Counted from the first letter of the stretch, positions 1 to 9,084 are shown. The stretch: DNA of 64,000 nt from an uncultured Emticicia sp. (GCF_937903345.1 NZ_CALCZQ010000031.1:186001-250000); one strand, 5' to 3'. Program-made: numbers and translations. The notes: generated by a model not told the origin, from the sequence alone.

Positions 1-2
1 TT

Positions 3-785
3 ATTTACGTTGTTTTGCCAAATTCTATGCATCCCGAATTTGTGATTCGTGCGGCAAGAGCAGGTAAACACGTCATGTGCGAAAAACCAATGGCCAATTC
101 GGTAGCCGAATGCGATGCCATGATAAAAGCCTGCAAAGAGGCGGGTGTGCAATTGGGTGTTGGTTATCGTCTTCATTTTGAGCCATTTACGCAAGAAATT
201 ATGCGAATCGGGCAAAAAAAAGAGAAGGGAAATGTAAGATTTATCCAAACAAATTTTGGTTTTACAATTGGCGACCCAACGCAGTGGCGTTTGAAAAAAG
301 CAATAGCAGGTGGTGGCCCTCTGATGGACGTGGGTATTTATTGTGTTCAGGCATCTCGTTACGTTACGGGCGAAGAACCGCTTTGGGTAACGGCTCAGTT
401 TGGGCCAATTACTGATAAAGAACGTTTCAAAGATGTAGAGGAGAGCGTTTCATGGCAAATGGAGTTTCCAGGTGGAGCAATGGTGAATGGTTTTAGTTCG
501 TACAAGTCAAATATTGAGCAACTTTATGTGTCGGCCGATAAAGGTTGGATTCAGTTAAGTCCTGCTTACAGTTATGGCCCAGTGAAAGGTCGTACCAACG
601 ATGGAGAATTGAAATTACCAATAGTGCATCATCAGACAGTGATGATGGAAGCCATCTGCAAAGAATTTATGGAAACAGGAAAATTTCCGAAACATATTGA
701 TGGCGATGAAGGCAAGCGAGATATGAAAATCTTAACAGCTATCTACGAAGCTGCTCAAACTGGAAAACGAATTAGTTTGGTGTAG
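3..785 (+). CDS. Gfo/Idh/MocA family oxidoreductase, 5' end cut by window edge
   Basis: The frame is open from the first bases of the window, so the gene starts upstream and its N-terminal Rossmann GxGxxG is not visible. What remains begins with the family motif GKHVMCEKPMA (the EKP lysine), followed by the C-terminal alpha/beta domain with GGGPLMDVGIYCV, typical of the glucose-fructose oxidoreductase superfamily. Members oxidise or reduce sugars and related polyols with NAD(P); the substrate cannot be told from sequence. The visible part has no signal sequence, unlike the second family member at 42275-43366. A TTG near base 15 could pass for a start, but it lies inside the conserved domain and is only the window edge. 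Confidence 0.85.
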   Translation: MYVVLPNSMHPEFVIRAARAGKHVMCEKPMANSVAECDAMIKACKEAGVQLGVGYRLHFEPFTQEIMRIGQKKEKGNVRFIQTNFGFTIGDPTQWRLKKAIAGGGPLMDVGIYCVQASRYVTGEEPLWVTAQFGPITDKERFKDVEESVSWQMEFPGGAMVNGFSSYKSNIEQLYVSADKGWIQLSPAYSYGPVKGRTNDGELKLPIVHHQTVMMEAICKEFMETGKFPKHIDGDEGKRDMKILTAIYEAAQTGKRISLV

Positions 786-790
786 TTTTT

Positions 791-899
791 GAGATACAAG
801 AGGTGAGATATGAGATTCGAGATTTTAAATACAGGTTTTTGGGAAAATAAAATTTGCTTTAATTTTTTTCTCGAATCTCATATCCCCAATCTCATATTT
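791..899. repeat. Intergenic inverted repeat built from GAGATAT/GAGATTC words
   Basis: A perfect 16-base arm (GATATGAGATTCGAGA, 807-822) is mirrored at 869-884. The words continue outward on both sides (GAGATAC, GTGAGATAT; AATCTCATATT), so each arm is itself a degenerate tandem of GAGAT units. The spacer is AT-rich. It fills the gap between the oxidoreductase and the DUF2911 gene. There is no T-run placement typical of a simple terminator. Confidence 0.75.
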
Positions 900-962
900 A
901 CGAATAAACCATTTTTCAACTTTTATCGTTATACGTATTCAAACAAAATCTATTAAATACAA

Positions 963-1793
963 ATGAAAAAAATTGTTTTACTATTCTCTCTTTTTGTATC
1001 AATAGGAGCAATGGCTCAAGGTATCAAAACGCCAGCTCCAAGTCCAACCCAAACCATCAAGCAAGATTTTGCTCTTTCATCAATCGAAGTAAACTATTCT
1101 CGTCCATTGGCTAAAGGTCGTAAGATTTTTGGTGATTTAGTGCCATTTGGTGCTATGTGGAGAACTGGTGCAAATGGTGCAACCAAAGTAACTTTCGGTG
1201 AAGACGTGAAAGTTGGCGGTGTAGCAATAAAAGCTGGTTCATATGCACTATATTCTATTCCGAATGCAGGTGAGTGGGAAATTATCTTGAACAAAGGCGT
1301 AAATAATGGCGGATTGAGTGGTTATAAAGTAGAAGAAGACGTAGCTCGTTTTAAAGTTAAATCAATGGCTTTGCCAATGAATATTGAATCGTTTACAATT
1401 ATCATAGGTGATGTATATGCTTCATCGGCAAATATCCAAATTTTGTGGGAAAATACAGCTGTAAGTATTCCAGTAGAAGCGGATATAGATAGCAAAATCA
1501 TGAAATCAATTGATGGTGCAATGAATGTGGATAGCCGTCCCTACTTTGCAGCAGCGGCTTATTATTATGATAATGGTAAAGATTTATCAAAAGCATTGGA
1601 ATGGGTAAACAAAGCAATTGAGGCTCAGCCAAGTGCTTATTGGATGGTACATTTAAAAGCAAAAATCCAAGCTAAAATAGGTGATAAAGTAGCTGCAAAA
1701 GCAACAGCAATAAAAGGAATTGAGTTAGCAAAAGCTGGTGGAAATCCTGATTATGTAGCTTTAAATGAAAAATTGATTGCTACTTTAAAGTAA
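963..1793 (+). CDS. Exported DUF2911 domain protein
   Basis: 276 residues. An N-terminal signal peptide (KKIVLLFSLFVSIGAMAQ, cleavage near AMA-Q) predicts export to the periplasm or outer surface. Residues about 25-165 match DUF2911, including IEVNYSRPLAKGRKIFGDLVPFG and MWRTGANGATKVTF. The C-terminal third (about 175-270) looks like helical TPR-type repeats, with YFAAAAYYYDNG and ALEWVNKAIEAQP. The biochemical role of DUF2911 is unknown; it is common in Bacteroidota. The gene is monocistronic: a repeat element precedes it and a strong terminator follows 28 bases after the stop. Confidence 0.85.
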   Translation: MKKIVLLFSLFVSIGAMAQGIKTPAPSPTQTIKQDFALSSIEVNYSRPLAKGRKIFGDLVPFGAMWRTGANGATKVTFGEDVKVGGVAIKAGSYALYSIPNAGEWEIILNKGVNNGGLSGYKVEEDVARFKVKSMALPMNIESFTIIIGDVYASSANIQILWENTAVSIPVEADIDSKIMKSIDGAMNVDSRPYFAAAAYYYDNGKDLSKALEWVNKAIEAQPSAYWMVHLKAKIQAKIGDKVAAKATAIKGIELAKAGGNPDYVALNEKLIATLK

Positions 1794-1820
1794 GAATATT
1801 TCAAATTGGCTTGTAAATAG

Positions 1821-1852
1821 AAGCTCTCTTTCATTAGGAAGAGAGCTTTTTT
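1821..1852 (+). terminator. Rho-independent terminator after DUF2911 gene
   Basis: AAGCTCTCTT (1821-1830) pairs with AAGAGAGCTT (1839-1848) around an 8-base loop and runs into a T stretch. Confidence 0.85.
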
Positions 1853-1908
1853 GAGGCCAATTTTCTTAAAAAAGCAAAATTTGCTAAATAAAAATTATCC
1901 AAAAAAAA

Positions 1909-1939
1909 TTGATTTGGCAAATAATTTATCCTAATTTTG
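1909..1939 (+). promoter_or_regulatory. Bacteroidota-type promoter for ahcY
   Basis: TTG at 1909-1911 and TAATTTTG at 1932-1939, separated by 20 bases, match the -33/-7 consensus (TTG, TAnnTTTG). The ahcY start follows 65 bases later. Confidence 0.65.
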
Positions 1940-2003
1940 TATGATATTTAGAAAAACCAACTAAATAAAGAATTTTAAAAGGATAATTTAACTTATATCA
2001 ATA

Positions 2004-3320
2004 ATGTCAGCAGCAACAAAATCCTATCTTCCTTTCAAGGTAAAAGACATCACTCTTGCCGATTGGGGTCGCAAAGAAATAAAATTAGCAGAAGCCGAAA
2101 TGCCAGGTTTGATGGCAATCCGTGCTGAATATGGCCCGTCGAAACCATTGGCAGGTGCAAGAGTAGCAGGATGTTTACACATGACAATCCAAACCGCGGT
2201 TTTGATTGAAACCCTTGTAGAGTTAGGTGCTGAAGTAACTTGGTCTTCTTGTAATATTTTCTCAACACAAGACCACGCTGCCGCTGCTATTGCTGCTGCT
2301 GGTATTCAGGTTTATGCTTGGAAAGGTCAAACAGCTGAAGAATTCGACTGGTGTATTGAGCAAACTTTGCTTTTTGGCGAAGAGCAACATCCATTGAACA
2401 TGATTTTGGATGATGGTGGCGATTTGACAAACATGGTTTTTGATGTATATCCAGAATATATTGCTGGTATCAAAGGCTTATCAGAAGAAACTACAACGGG
2501 TGTTCACCGTTTGTATGAGCGTATGAAAAATGGTACATTATTCTTGCCAGCCATCAACGTAAACGACTCAGTAACGAAATCGAAATTTGATAATAAATAC
2601 GGTTGTAAAGAATCATTAGTTGACGCGATTCGTCGTGCAACTGATATTATGATGGCAGGTAAAGTTGCTGCTGTTGCAGGTTATGGTGATGTAGGTAAAG
2701 GCTCGGCAGAATCGCTTCGTGGAGCTGGTTGTCGTGTATTAGTTACTGAAATCGACCCAATCTGTGCTTTACAAGCAGCAATGGATGGCTACGAGGTTGT
2801 AACGATGAACGAAGCAGTAACTCGTGCGAATATATTCGTAACAGCTACTGGTAACGTTAATATCATCCGTGACCGCCATTTCAAAGCAATGCGTGATAAG
2901 GCTATTGTTTGTAACATTGGTCACTTCGATAACGAAATCGACATGGCTTGGTTGAACCAAAACTATGGTCATACAAAATCTACAATCAAGCCACAAGTTG
3001 ATATGTACGAAATAGATGGAAAAGAAATCATTATCTTGGCTGAAGGACGTTTAGTAAACTTAGGTTGTGCAATGGGTCATCCATCATTTGTGATGTCATG
3101 CTCGTTCTCTAATCAAGTATTGGCTCAATTAGAGTTATGGAACAACCCAGAGAAATACGAGAAAAAAGTTTACGTTCTTCCTAAGCAGTTAGATGAGAAG
3201 GTAGCGGCTTTCCACTTAGCTCACGTTGGTGCTAAATTAGATACTTTAGACCCAGAACAAGCTGCTTATATCGGTGTTTCGACAGATGGACCATTTAAGT
3301 CTGAAATGTATCGTTACTAA
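2004..3320 (+). CDS. ahcY: Adenosylhomocysteinase (S-adenosyl-L-homocysteine hydrolase)
   Basis: 438 residues, the usual length for the bacterial enzyme without the long insertion. It reversibly splits S-adenosylhomocysteine into adenosine and homocysteine, clearing the product of SAM-dependent methylation in the cytosol. Visible landmarks are the N-terminal GCLHMTIQTAVLIETL and WSSCNIFSTQDHAAAA, the tightly bound NAD site VAGYGDVGKGSA (G226 onward), and the C-terminal FKSEMYRY tail that reaches into the neighbouring subunit. The gene has its own promoter and terminator, so it is probably monocistronic. No SAH or SAM riboswitch fold was seen in the AT-rich leader. Confidence 0.97.
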   Translation: MSAATKSYLPFKVKDITLADWGRKEIKLAEAEMPGLMAIRAEYGPSKPLAGARVAGCLHMTIQTAVLIETLVELGAEVTWSSCNIFSTQDHAAAAIAAAGIQVYAWKGQTAEEFDWCIEQTLLFGEEQHPLNMILDDGGDLTNMVFDVYPEYIAGIKGLSEETTTGVHRLYERMKNGTLFLPAINVNDSVTKSKFDNKYGCKESLVDAIRRATDIMMAGKVAAVAGYGDVGKGSAESLRGAGCRVLVTEIDPICALQAAMDGYEVVTMNEAVTRANIFVTATGNVNIIRDRHFKAMRDKAIVCNIGHFDNEIDMAWLNQNYGHTKSTIKPQVDMYEIDGKEIIILAEGRLVNLGCAMGHPSFVMSCSFSNQVLAQLELWNNPEKYEKKVYVLPKQLDEKVAAFHLAHVGAKLDTLDPEQAAYIGVSTDGPFKSEMYRY

Positions 3321-3342
3321 AATTCAGTGAAGTTTTTATATC

Positions 3343-3379
3343 AAAACGCCCATTTATTGAAAAATAGACGGGCGTTTTT
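3343..3379 (+). terminator. Rho-independent terminator after ahcY
   Basis: AAAACGCCC (3343-3351) pairs with GGGCGTTTT (3370-3378), followed by T residues, 23 bases past the ahcY stop. Confidence 0.85.
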
Positions 3380-3488
3380 GTTTGTCTTTTGTTCTTATTA
3401 GCTTTTCAAAAGTAAAGCCTCCTTAGGTGGATAGTTGCCTGTTGGCTTTTCTTTTATAAGACTAAAAAATTAAAATTTCAGCATAAAA

Positions 3489-3519
3489 TTGTCGTTTTAA
3501 AATATTTGCCGTAATTTTG
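3489..3519 (+). promoter_or_regulatory. Bacteroidota-type promoter for guaB
   Basis: TTG at 3489-3491, 20 bases, TAATTTTG at 3512-3519. Transcription would begin near 3524-3527, which rules out the in-frame TTG at 3521 as the guaB start and supports ATG at 3551. Confidence 0.7.
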
Positions 3520-3550
3520 CTTGGCAAATAGAGAAACGAAATTATTTGCT

Positions 3551-5017
3551 ATGTTAGATTCTTCAAAGTTGCTTTACGAAGCACTCACTTACGACGACGT
3601 TCTGCTCGTCCCTGCATACTCCGAGGTACTTCCACGTGATACGCACACGAAAACATTTTTGACAAAAAATATTCAATTAAACATTCCACTTATTTCGGCC
3701 GCGATGGATACCGTTACCGAATACGAAATGGCTGTGGCAATGGCACAAGAGGGCGGAATTGGTTTTATTCACAAAAACATGACCATTCAGCAGCAAGCCG
3801 AACAAGTTCGCAAGGTAAAACGCTCCGAAAGTGGTATGATTATCGACCCGATTACGCTGCACGAAACTGCAACTGTGGGCGATGCTCTTCGTATCATGAA
3901 AGAATTCCGTATTGGTGGTATTCCGATTGTTGACGAAAACCAAAAACTCAAAGGTATCATCACCAACCGAGATTTACGTTTTCAGTTAGATGCGTCAAAA
4001 GCAATCACTGATATTATGACCAAAGAAAACCTAATCGTTGGACATGAGGGAGCAGGTTTGGCAGAAGCTGAAGACATTTTACGTAATTATAAAATAGAGA
4101 AATTGCCGATTGTTGATAAAGACTATAAAATTATCGGTTTGATTACCTACCGAGATATTTTGAAGAAAAAAGACCGCCCGAATGCCGCTAAAGATAGATT
4201 AGGTCGGCTAATTGCAGGTGCAGCCGTTGGCGTAACGCCCGACATCGAAGCTCGTGTTGAGGCCCTCATCAAAGCAGGTGTAGACGTAGTAAGTATAGAT
4301 ACCGCTCACGGACACTCGAAAGGTGTAATTGATAGCCTAAAACGTATTAAATCGGCATTTCCGAAAATTGATGTAATCGTAGGAAATATAGCTACTGAAG
4401 AAGCCGCCGAAGCCCTTGCCAAAGCAGGTGCTGATGCCATCAAAGTTGGTGTAGGTCCAGGAAGTATCTGCACGACCCGTATCATTGCAGGTATAGGAAT
4501 GCCACAACTTTCGGCCGTTGCTGATTCGGCAAGAGCAGCCGCAAAATATGGTGTTCCAGTAATTGCTGATGGTGGGATTCGTTTCTCTGGCGATATTGTA
4601 AAAGCAATCGCTGGCGGTGCAAGTACTGTTATGATTGGTTCACTTTTGGCAGGAACAGAGGAAGCCCCAGGTGAAATGGTGATTTATGAAGGACGAAAGT
4701 TTAAAACTTACCGTGGAATGGGTTCGGTTGAAGCAATGGAAGATGGCTCAAAGGACCGTTATTTCCAAGATGCAGAAGATGATATTAAGAAACTCGTTCC
4801 CGAAGGAATCGTTGGTCGTGTACCATTCAAAGGTCGTGCTGCCGAAATCATCTATCAAATGGTTGGAGGTTTAAAAGCAGGTATGGGCTATTGTGGTGCC
4901 GGCGATATTGCTACTTTACAAAAAGCAAAATTTGTAAAAATCACAGCATCAGGTATCAAAGAAAGTCACCCGCACGATATTCAGATTACAAGAGAAGCCC
5001 CGAACTATTCGAGATAA
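3551..5017 (+). CDS. guaB: Inosine-5'-monophosphate dehydrogenase
   Basis: 488 residues from ATG 3551. It oxidises IMP to XMP with NAD, the committed step of GTP synthesis, in the cytosol. The TIM-barrel core is interrupted by a CBS-domain pair (about residues 95-210; TVGDALRIMKEFRIGGIPIVDENQK), which senses adenine/guanine nucleotides in this family. The catalytic loop GPGSICTTRI places the nucleophilic cysteine at residue 307, and the mobile flap follows (RGMGSVEAM). A TTG at 3521 would add ten residues but lies at the predicted transcription start. It is a full-length, conventional copy. Confidence 0.97.
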   Translation: MLDSSKLLYEALTYDDVLLVPAYSEVLPRDTHTKTFLTKNIQLNIPLISAAMDTVTEYEMAVAMAQEGGIGFIHKNMTIQQQAEQVRKVKRSESGMIIDPITLHETATVGDALRIMKEFRIGGIPIVDENQKLKGIITNRDLRFQLDASKAITDIMTKENLIVGHEGAGLAEAEDILRNYKIEKLPIVDKDYKIIGLITYRDILKKKDRPNAAKDRLGRLIAGAAVGVTPDIEARVEALIKAGVDVVSIDTAHGHSKGVIDSLKRIKSAFPKIDVIVGNIATEEAAEALAKAGADAIKVGVGPGSICTTRIIAGIGMPQLSAVADSARAAAKYGVPVIADGGIRFSGDIVKAIAGGASTVMIGSLLAGTEEAPGEMVIYEGRKFKTYRGMGSVEAMEDGSKDRYFQDAEDDIKKLVPEGIVGRVPFKGRAAEIIYQMVGGLKAGMGYCGAGDIATLQKAKFVKITASGIKESHPHDIQITREAPNYSR

Positions 5018-5045
5018 TAGTTTTTCCTTTACGCAAAAAGAAAAC

Positions 5046-5133
5046 AGAACGCAGATTTTTATGGTTTTTATGATAGATGATTTGACGAAAGTCTATTATA
5101 ATCAATCTGAACAATCATAAAAATCTGCGTTCT
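5046..5133. repeat. Intergenic inverted repeat with TTTTTATG words
   Basis: Perfect 18-base arms: AGAACGCAGATTTTTATG (5046-5063) and its complement (5116-5133). The left arm is followed at once by a second TTTTTATGAT word, giving the internal repetition seen in other gaps of this window. It lies between guaB and the SDR gene and could also act as a weak terminator for guaB, although it lacks a long T-run. Confidence 0.8.
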
Positions 5134-5171
5134 ATTTGGTTAATTTACCGCATCATTCACACATTGACAGC

Positions 5172-6164
5172 ATGAATCGAGTACTAATTACAGGTGCAAA
5201 TGGCTTGCTTGGAAGTGCCACTGCCCGTAAGTTTATAGAAGCGGGCTATGAGGTTTCGGCAATGTGCCGTGCTGATAGCGATTTGTCTTTATTGAAGGAT
5301 ATTAAATCTAAAATCAGAATCATCGAAGGGGATATTTTAGATATACATTCACTAGAAAATGCACTCGAAAATCAAGATTTTGTAGTTCATACAGCCGCTT
5401 TAGTGTCTTTCTTACCCAAAGACCGCAACCAAATGTTTAAGGTAAATGTAGAAGGGACGGCTAACGTGGTAAACATTTGTTTGGAGAAAAACATCAAAAA
5501 GCTCTGTCATATAAGTTCGATTGCCGCATTGGGTCGCCCAACTTTGGCATCAGAAAATATACATGGTGGAATCATTGATGAAAATCAAAAATGGGAAGAT
5601 TCTCCACTCAACTCGAATTACGCAAAATCGAAGTACGAAAGCGAGCTTGAAGTATGGCGTGGCGAAGCTGAAGGACTGAATGTGGTGGTCTTAAATCCTT
5701 CAATTATTTTGGGCGAAGGAGATTGGCACAAAAGTAGTACGCAACTCTTCAAATACGTTTATAACCAGAATGAGTATTATACGAATGGTTATCTAAATTA
5801 TATTGATATAAACGACCTAGTAATGGCCATTTTCAAACTTACTACCTCAAAAATCAAAGGTGAACGTTTCATTTTGAATGGCGGTACTACAACATATAAG
5901 ATATTTTTCGAGAAAATAGCGGCGGTTTTTGGCAAAAAAGCCCCTTCTAAGACTTTATCACCTTTTGCCATCGAAATCCTTTGGCGACTCGAAGCCTTGC
6001 GGGCTTTCTTCACAAAAAAAGCTCCATTAATTACAAAAGAAACTGCTCATAACTCTAGCACAAAATTTACTTATAAAAACCAAAAAATTAAAAAAGCTAT
6101 TAATTTTCAATTTACCGATTTAGACGAAACGATAAATCGGGTTGGAAATTTTCTTTTGAAATAG
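5172..6164 (+). CDS. NAD(P)-dependent epimerase/dehydratase (extended SDR)
   Basis: 330 residues from ATG 5172. The Rossmann motif TGANGLLGSATARKF lies at the N terminus; YAKSKYESE supplies the YxxxK catalytic pair, with HISSIAALG before it. This is the extended SDR fold of nucleotide-sugar epimerases, dihydroflavonol reductase and 3-beta-HSD-like enzymes. The substrate is unknown. A TTG codon at 5136 lies inside the preceding repeat region and was not chosen. The gene stands alone, with a 360-base gap after it. Confidence 0.85.
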   Translation: MNRVLITGANGLLGSATARKFIEAGYEVSAMCRADSDLSLLKDIKSKIRIIEGDILDIHSLENALENQDFVVHTAALVSFLPKDRNQMFKVNVEGTANVVNICLEKNIKKLCHISSIAALGRPTLASENIHGGIIDENQKWEDSPLNSNYAKSKYESELEVWRGEAEGLNVVVLNPSIILGEGDWHKSSTQLFKYVYNQNEYYTNGYLNYIDINDLVMAIFKLTTSKIKGERFILNGGTTTYKIFFEKIAAVFGKKAPSKTLSPFAIEILWRLEALRAFFTKKAPLITKETAHNSSTKFTYKNQKIKKAINFQFTDLDETINRVGNFLLK

Positions 6165-6527
6165 TTTCTTGGAAATTTGTTATTGCAAAACTGGCAAACG
6201 AGTTATTTGAGAATTGTTTAATTAATAGGCGGGTTCTCAGTTTTCAACAATCAGTAACCGCACGGGCCGCCCCGTAATTCTCTGATCAACTAATAATTAC
6301 TACTTGAACTTTTATTTCTGGAAAAACATTGACATTTAATAAATAGTTTTTATATTTATTAATCGTTTTATTGGTGTCAATAATCTTGTATATTATTTTA
6401 TTGATTATCAGCGGATAATTTTACAGTATAAAGAAAATACAAGAGTGTTTTTATAACCATACAATTAATTTTTAGCACAATTTGCAGCCCTTTGGTTGGG
6501 CTGTTTAACCTTTGAGTGGAATTCTAC
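6165..6527. other. Long intergenic gap, no gene seen
   Basis: Mostly AT-rich. It contains one short GC-rich patch (CGCACGGGCCGCCCCG, about 6260-6275) that stands out from its surroundings. I found no convincing reading frame, promoter match or terminator. Confidence 0.5.
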
Positions 6528-7940
6528 ATGCAACACGAATTTAGTGACAGATTCGATGGTTTCGATGACGCTGATGTGAAAGCCTCGGCCGAACGCTTTG
6601 AGGAAATGCTCAAAAGTCAGGAGACGATTTTCTTCGACGAAGAAACATACGAACAATTATCCGAATACTACTTGCTAAAAAGCAAGTGGGATATGGCAAT
6701 GAAGGCATGCCGAATTGGTCTTCAGCAATACCCTTTCTCGCTCGAATTACTACTCGACAAAGTGCAACTTCACGCCAATTACGAGCAGTTTGACGAAGCA
6801 ATGGAGGTTTTGGATACTGCTGCCACTTATAATCCTTCCGATAATGAAATCATCTACATGAGAGGCGTAATTTGCAATCTCATGGGTAATTACGATAAGG
6901 CCATTGAGCATCTACGTGAGGCATTATTATTATCAGACGAAAAAGAAACAGTATATTTTCAGCTAGCTCAAACCTACCAAAACTGGCAGAAATTTGAAGA
7001 ATCAGCTCATTTTTATAAAAAAGCTATCCGCAATAAATTTCAAGAGGAAATTGCTTTTTATGAATTAGTCTTTTGCCTAGAACAAGCCGATAAATTAGAA
7101 GAAAACCTCAGTTATTTTCAAGAGTTAGTTGATAACGATCCCTACTCACAATTTGCGTGGTTTGCCCTTGGCATGACTTATAGCCGCCTTGGCAAGCACA
7201 AAGATGCTGCTTTTGCATATGATTATGCCATTACGGTCAAAGAAGATTTTGCTTCGGGTTGGTTCAATTTGGCTCACGCTTACATGAATCTCAATAATTT
7301 TATTGATGCCAAAGAATGCTATGTCAATGTGCTGAAACACGAAGCCCCAACGGCAGAGGTTTATACACATTTGGGGGCTGCTTACGAGAAGTTGGAACAA
7401 TACGAAGAAGCCTACAAAAACTACAGACAAGCCACGGTTTTGGACGAAAATTGGGACGATGCTTGGTTTGGAATGGGTTCGGCTTTGTATGAGCAAGAAC
7501 GCTGGTTTGAGAGTGTTCATTTTACGCAAAAGGCCATTAAACTAAACGACGAAAACGCTGATTATTGGCTGCTTTTGGGCGATACTGAATCTAAGCTAGG
7601 AAATTTTATTTCGAGTAATGAGGCTTATACGCAAGCCGCTGCAATCGACCCGAATAACCCTGATATCTGGTTAAATTGGTCGTTGCTTTTCTTTGAGCAA
7701 AGCCAATATAGTAAAGCCTTCGAGATTGTGTATGACGGAATCGGCGAAATGCCAGACGATTCAGATTTATTCTATCGTGCAGCGGCTTATTTGATTTTTG
7801 ATGGAAGCTACAACGAGGCCTACAAATACCTCGAAACAGGCTTGATTTTAAACTATGATGCCCATACCCAAATCTATGATTTCTTTCCTAATCTTGATAC
7901 ACAGAAGGCACTTTTTAGAATTATTGAGCAGTATAAATAA
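6528..7940 (+). CDS. Tetratricopeptide repeat protein
   Basis: 470 residues from ATG 6528 (a GTG 12 bases upstream is possible). No signal peptide, so probably cytoplasmic. Nearly the whole protein is a run of 34-residue TPR helical hairpins, for example FWWFALGMTYSRLGKHKDAAFAY-type units and VYTHLGAAYEKLEQYEEAYKNY, which usually form a scaffold for protein partners. The N terminus is acidic and rich in phenylalanine. The function is unknown; proteins of this layout are common in Bacteroidota. It converges on the phosphotransferase gene across a shared terminator. Confidence 0.85.
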   Translation: MQHEFSDRFDGFDDADVKASAERFEEMLKSQETIFFDEETYEQLSEYYLLKSKWDMAMKACRIGLQQYPFSLELLLDKVQLHANYEQFDEAMEVLDTAATYNPSDNEIIYMRGVICNLMGNYDKAIEHLREALLLSDEKETVYFQLAQTYQNWQKFEESAHFYKKAIRNKFQEEIAFYELVFCLEQADKLEENLSYFQELVDNDPYSQFAWFALGMTYSRLGKHKDAAFAYDYAITVKEDFASGWFNLAHAYMNLNNFIDAKECYVNVLKHEAPTAEVYTHLGAAYEKLEQYEEAYKNYRQATVLDENWDDAWFGMGSALYEQERWFESVHFTQKAIKLNDENADYWLLLGDTESKLGNFISSNEAYTQAAAIDPNNPDIWLNWSLLFFEQSQYSKAFEIVYDGIGEMPDDSDLFYRAAAYLIFDGSYNEAYKYLETGLILNYDAHTQIYDFFPNLDTQKALFRIIEQYK

Positions 7941-7963
7941 GGAAGGTTAGGCAATCTAAAATC

Positions 7964-7992
7964 GAGGCTTGGAAATCATTTCCAAGCCTCGC
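7964..7992. terminator. Bidirectional terminator between convergent genes
   Basis: Perfect 13-base arms CGAGGCTTGGAAA (7964-7976) and TTTCCAAGCCTCG (7980-7992) with a 3-base loop. It lies between the TPR gene and the phosphotransferase gene, which face each other. Confidence 0.8.
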
Positions 7993-8004
7993 GTTATATC
8001 ATCA

Positions 8005-9084
8005 TCATATCATTTTCCCACTTTCAACCGACTTTATGCCTTTTTCAGAAAGGGCTTTTACACCAAAAATCAAATCAGCAAAGCGTGGGTCGGAGGTTAG
8101 TCCTTTTTTGTATCGGCTATAAATTTGCTGAATCACTATCGAATTTTTGAATAGACCAAAAACATAGAAATATAGAATATTCGATACATCTCGACCACTT
8201 TTTTCGGCATAACGCTCGGCAAATTCTTGACGGGTTAAGTTACCTTCGACCCATGATAAATTGAATGTTTTTTCAAATGCTCCATCATTGGCTTCTGCCC
8301 AATACGAAAGGCTTGTGCCTACATCCATGAGTGGGTCGCCGACGGTGGTCATTTCCCAGTCTAAAACCGCAATGATTTCTGATAAATTATTGGTATTTAA
8401 CACCACATTATCATACTTATAATCATTATGAATGAGTGTTGGTTTGCTTTCTGTGGGAAGGTTCTCTTTGAGCCAAACAGACAAAGTGTCCATTGCTGCA
8501 ATTTCATCAGTTTGTGAAGCTACATAACGCTTGTGCCAGCCTTCTACTTGTCGCTGAATATAGCCTTCGGGCTTACCGATATTTATTAAGCCAGTTGATT
8601 CAATATCAATGGCGTGCAAAGCTGCCAGATTATCGCACAAAGCTTCTGAGAGTTTTCGCATTTCGGCAGGGGCAATGGTTTGCACGAGTTTTGGGGCATC
8701 TTTTGCTCGTAAAATAATACCTTGCATCCGCTCCATGATATAAAATGGACAACCCATCACAGCCTCATCATCAGTAAAAATAATCGGATTTGGTATTTTC
8801 TCATACCCAATCGACTTAAGAGCGGTCAGAATCTTATACTCACGAGCCATATCATGCCCACCTTTGATATCTTTTGCTCCCACAGGCGGTCGACGCAAAA
8901 CATATTCACAATTAGTCGTTTTCAAGAAATACGTCAGATTGGAGTATCCCCCAGGAAACTGCGAAACTTCGGTAATTTGTTCAAAATCAGGCAATTGAGA
9001 TTTAAAAAAGTTATTCAACTTGATCAAATCTAATTCTTCGCCCTGCCTAACTGCCGTAGGTGTATCAATTTTTAATAATGTCAT
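8005..9084 (-). CDS. Phosphotransferase family protein (APH/ACAD10-type kinase fold)
   Basis: 359 residues from ATG 9084; an in-frame TTG four codons upstream is less likely. Kinase-fold landmarks are the glycine-rich loop FPGGYSNLTYFL, the lysine-equivalent YVLRRPP, the catalytic loop HNDYKYDNVVL (HxDxxxxN) and the metal site VLDWEMTTVGDP. The closest named group is the domain found in acyl-CoA dehydrogenase 10/11 and stand-alone bacterial homologues, which act on small hydroxylated molecules, in ACAD10/11 on 4-hydroxyacyl-CoAs. The substrate here is not certain. No fatty-acid oxidation genes are adjacent. Confidence 0.8.
   Translation of the reverse strand: MTLLKIDTPTAVRQGEELDLIKLNNFFKSQLPDFEQITEVSQFPGGYSNLTYFLKTTNCEYVLRRPPVGAKDIKGGHDMAREYKILTALKSIGYEKIPNPIIFTDDEAVMGCPFYIMERMQGIILRAKDAPKLVQTIAPAEMRKLSEALCDNLAALHAIDIESTGLINIGKPEGYIQRQVEGWHKRYVASQTDEIAAMDTLSVWLKENLPTESKPTLIHNDYKYDNVVLNTNNLSEIIAVLDWEMTTVGDPLMDVGTSLSYWAEANDGAFEKTFNLSWVEGNLTRQEFAERYAEKSGRDVSNILYFYVFGLFKNSIVIQQIYSRYKKGLTSDPRFADLIFGVKALSEKGIKSVESGKMI

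Noticed and set aside
1861..2003. SAH or SAM riboswitch before ahcY
   Set aside because: The leader is AT-rich and I could not draw a conserved pseudoknot or kink-turn; a plain promoter explains it.
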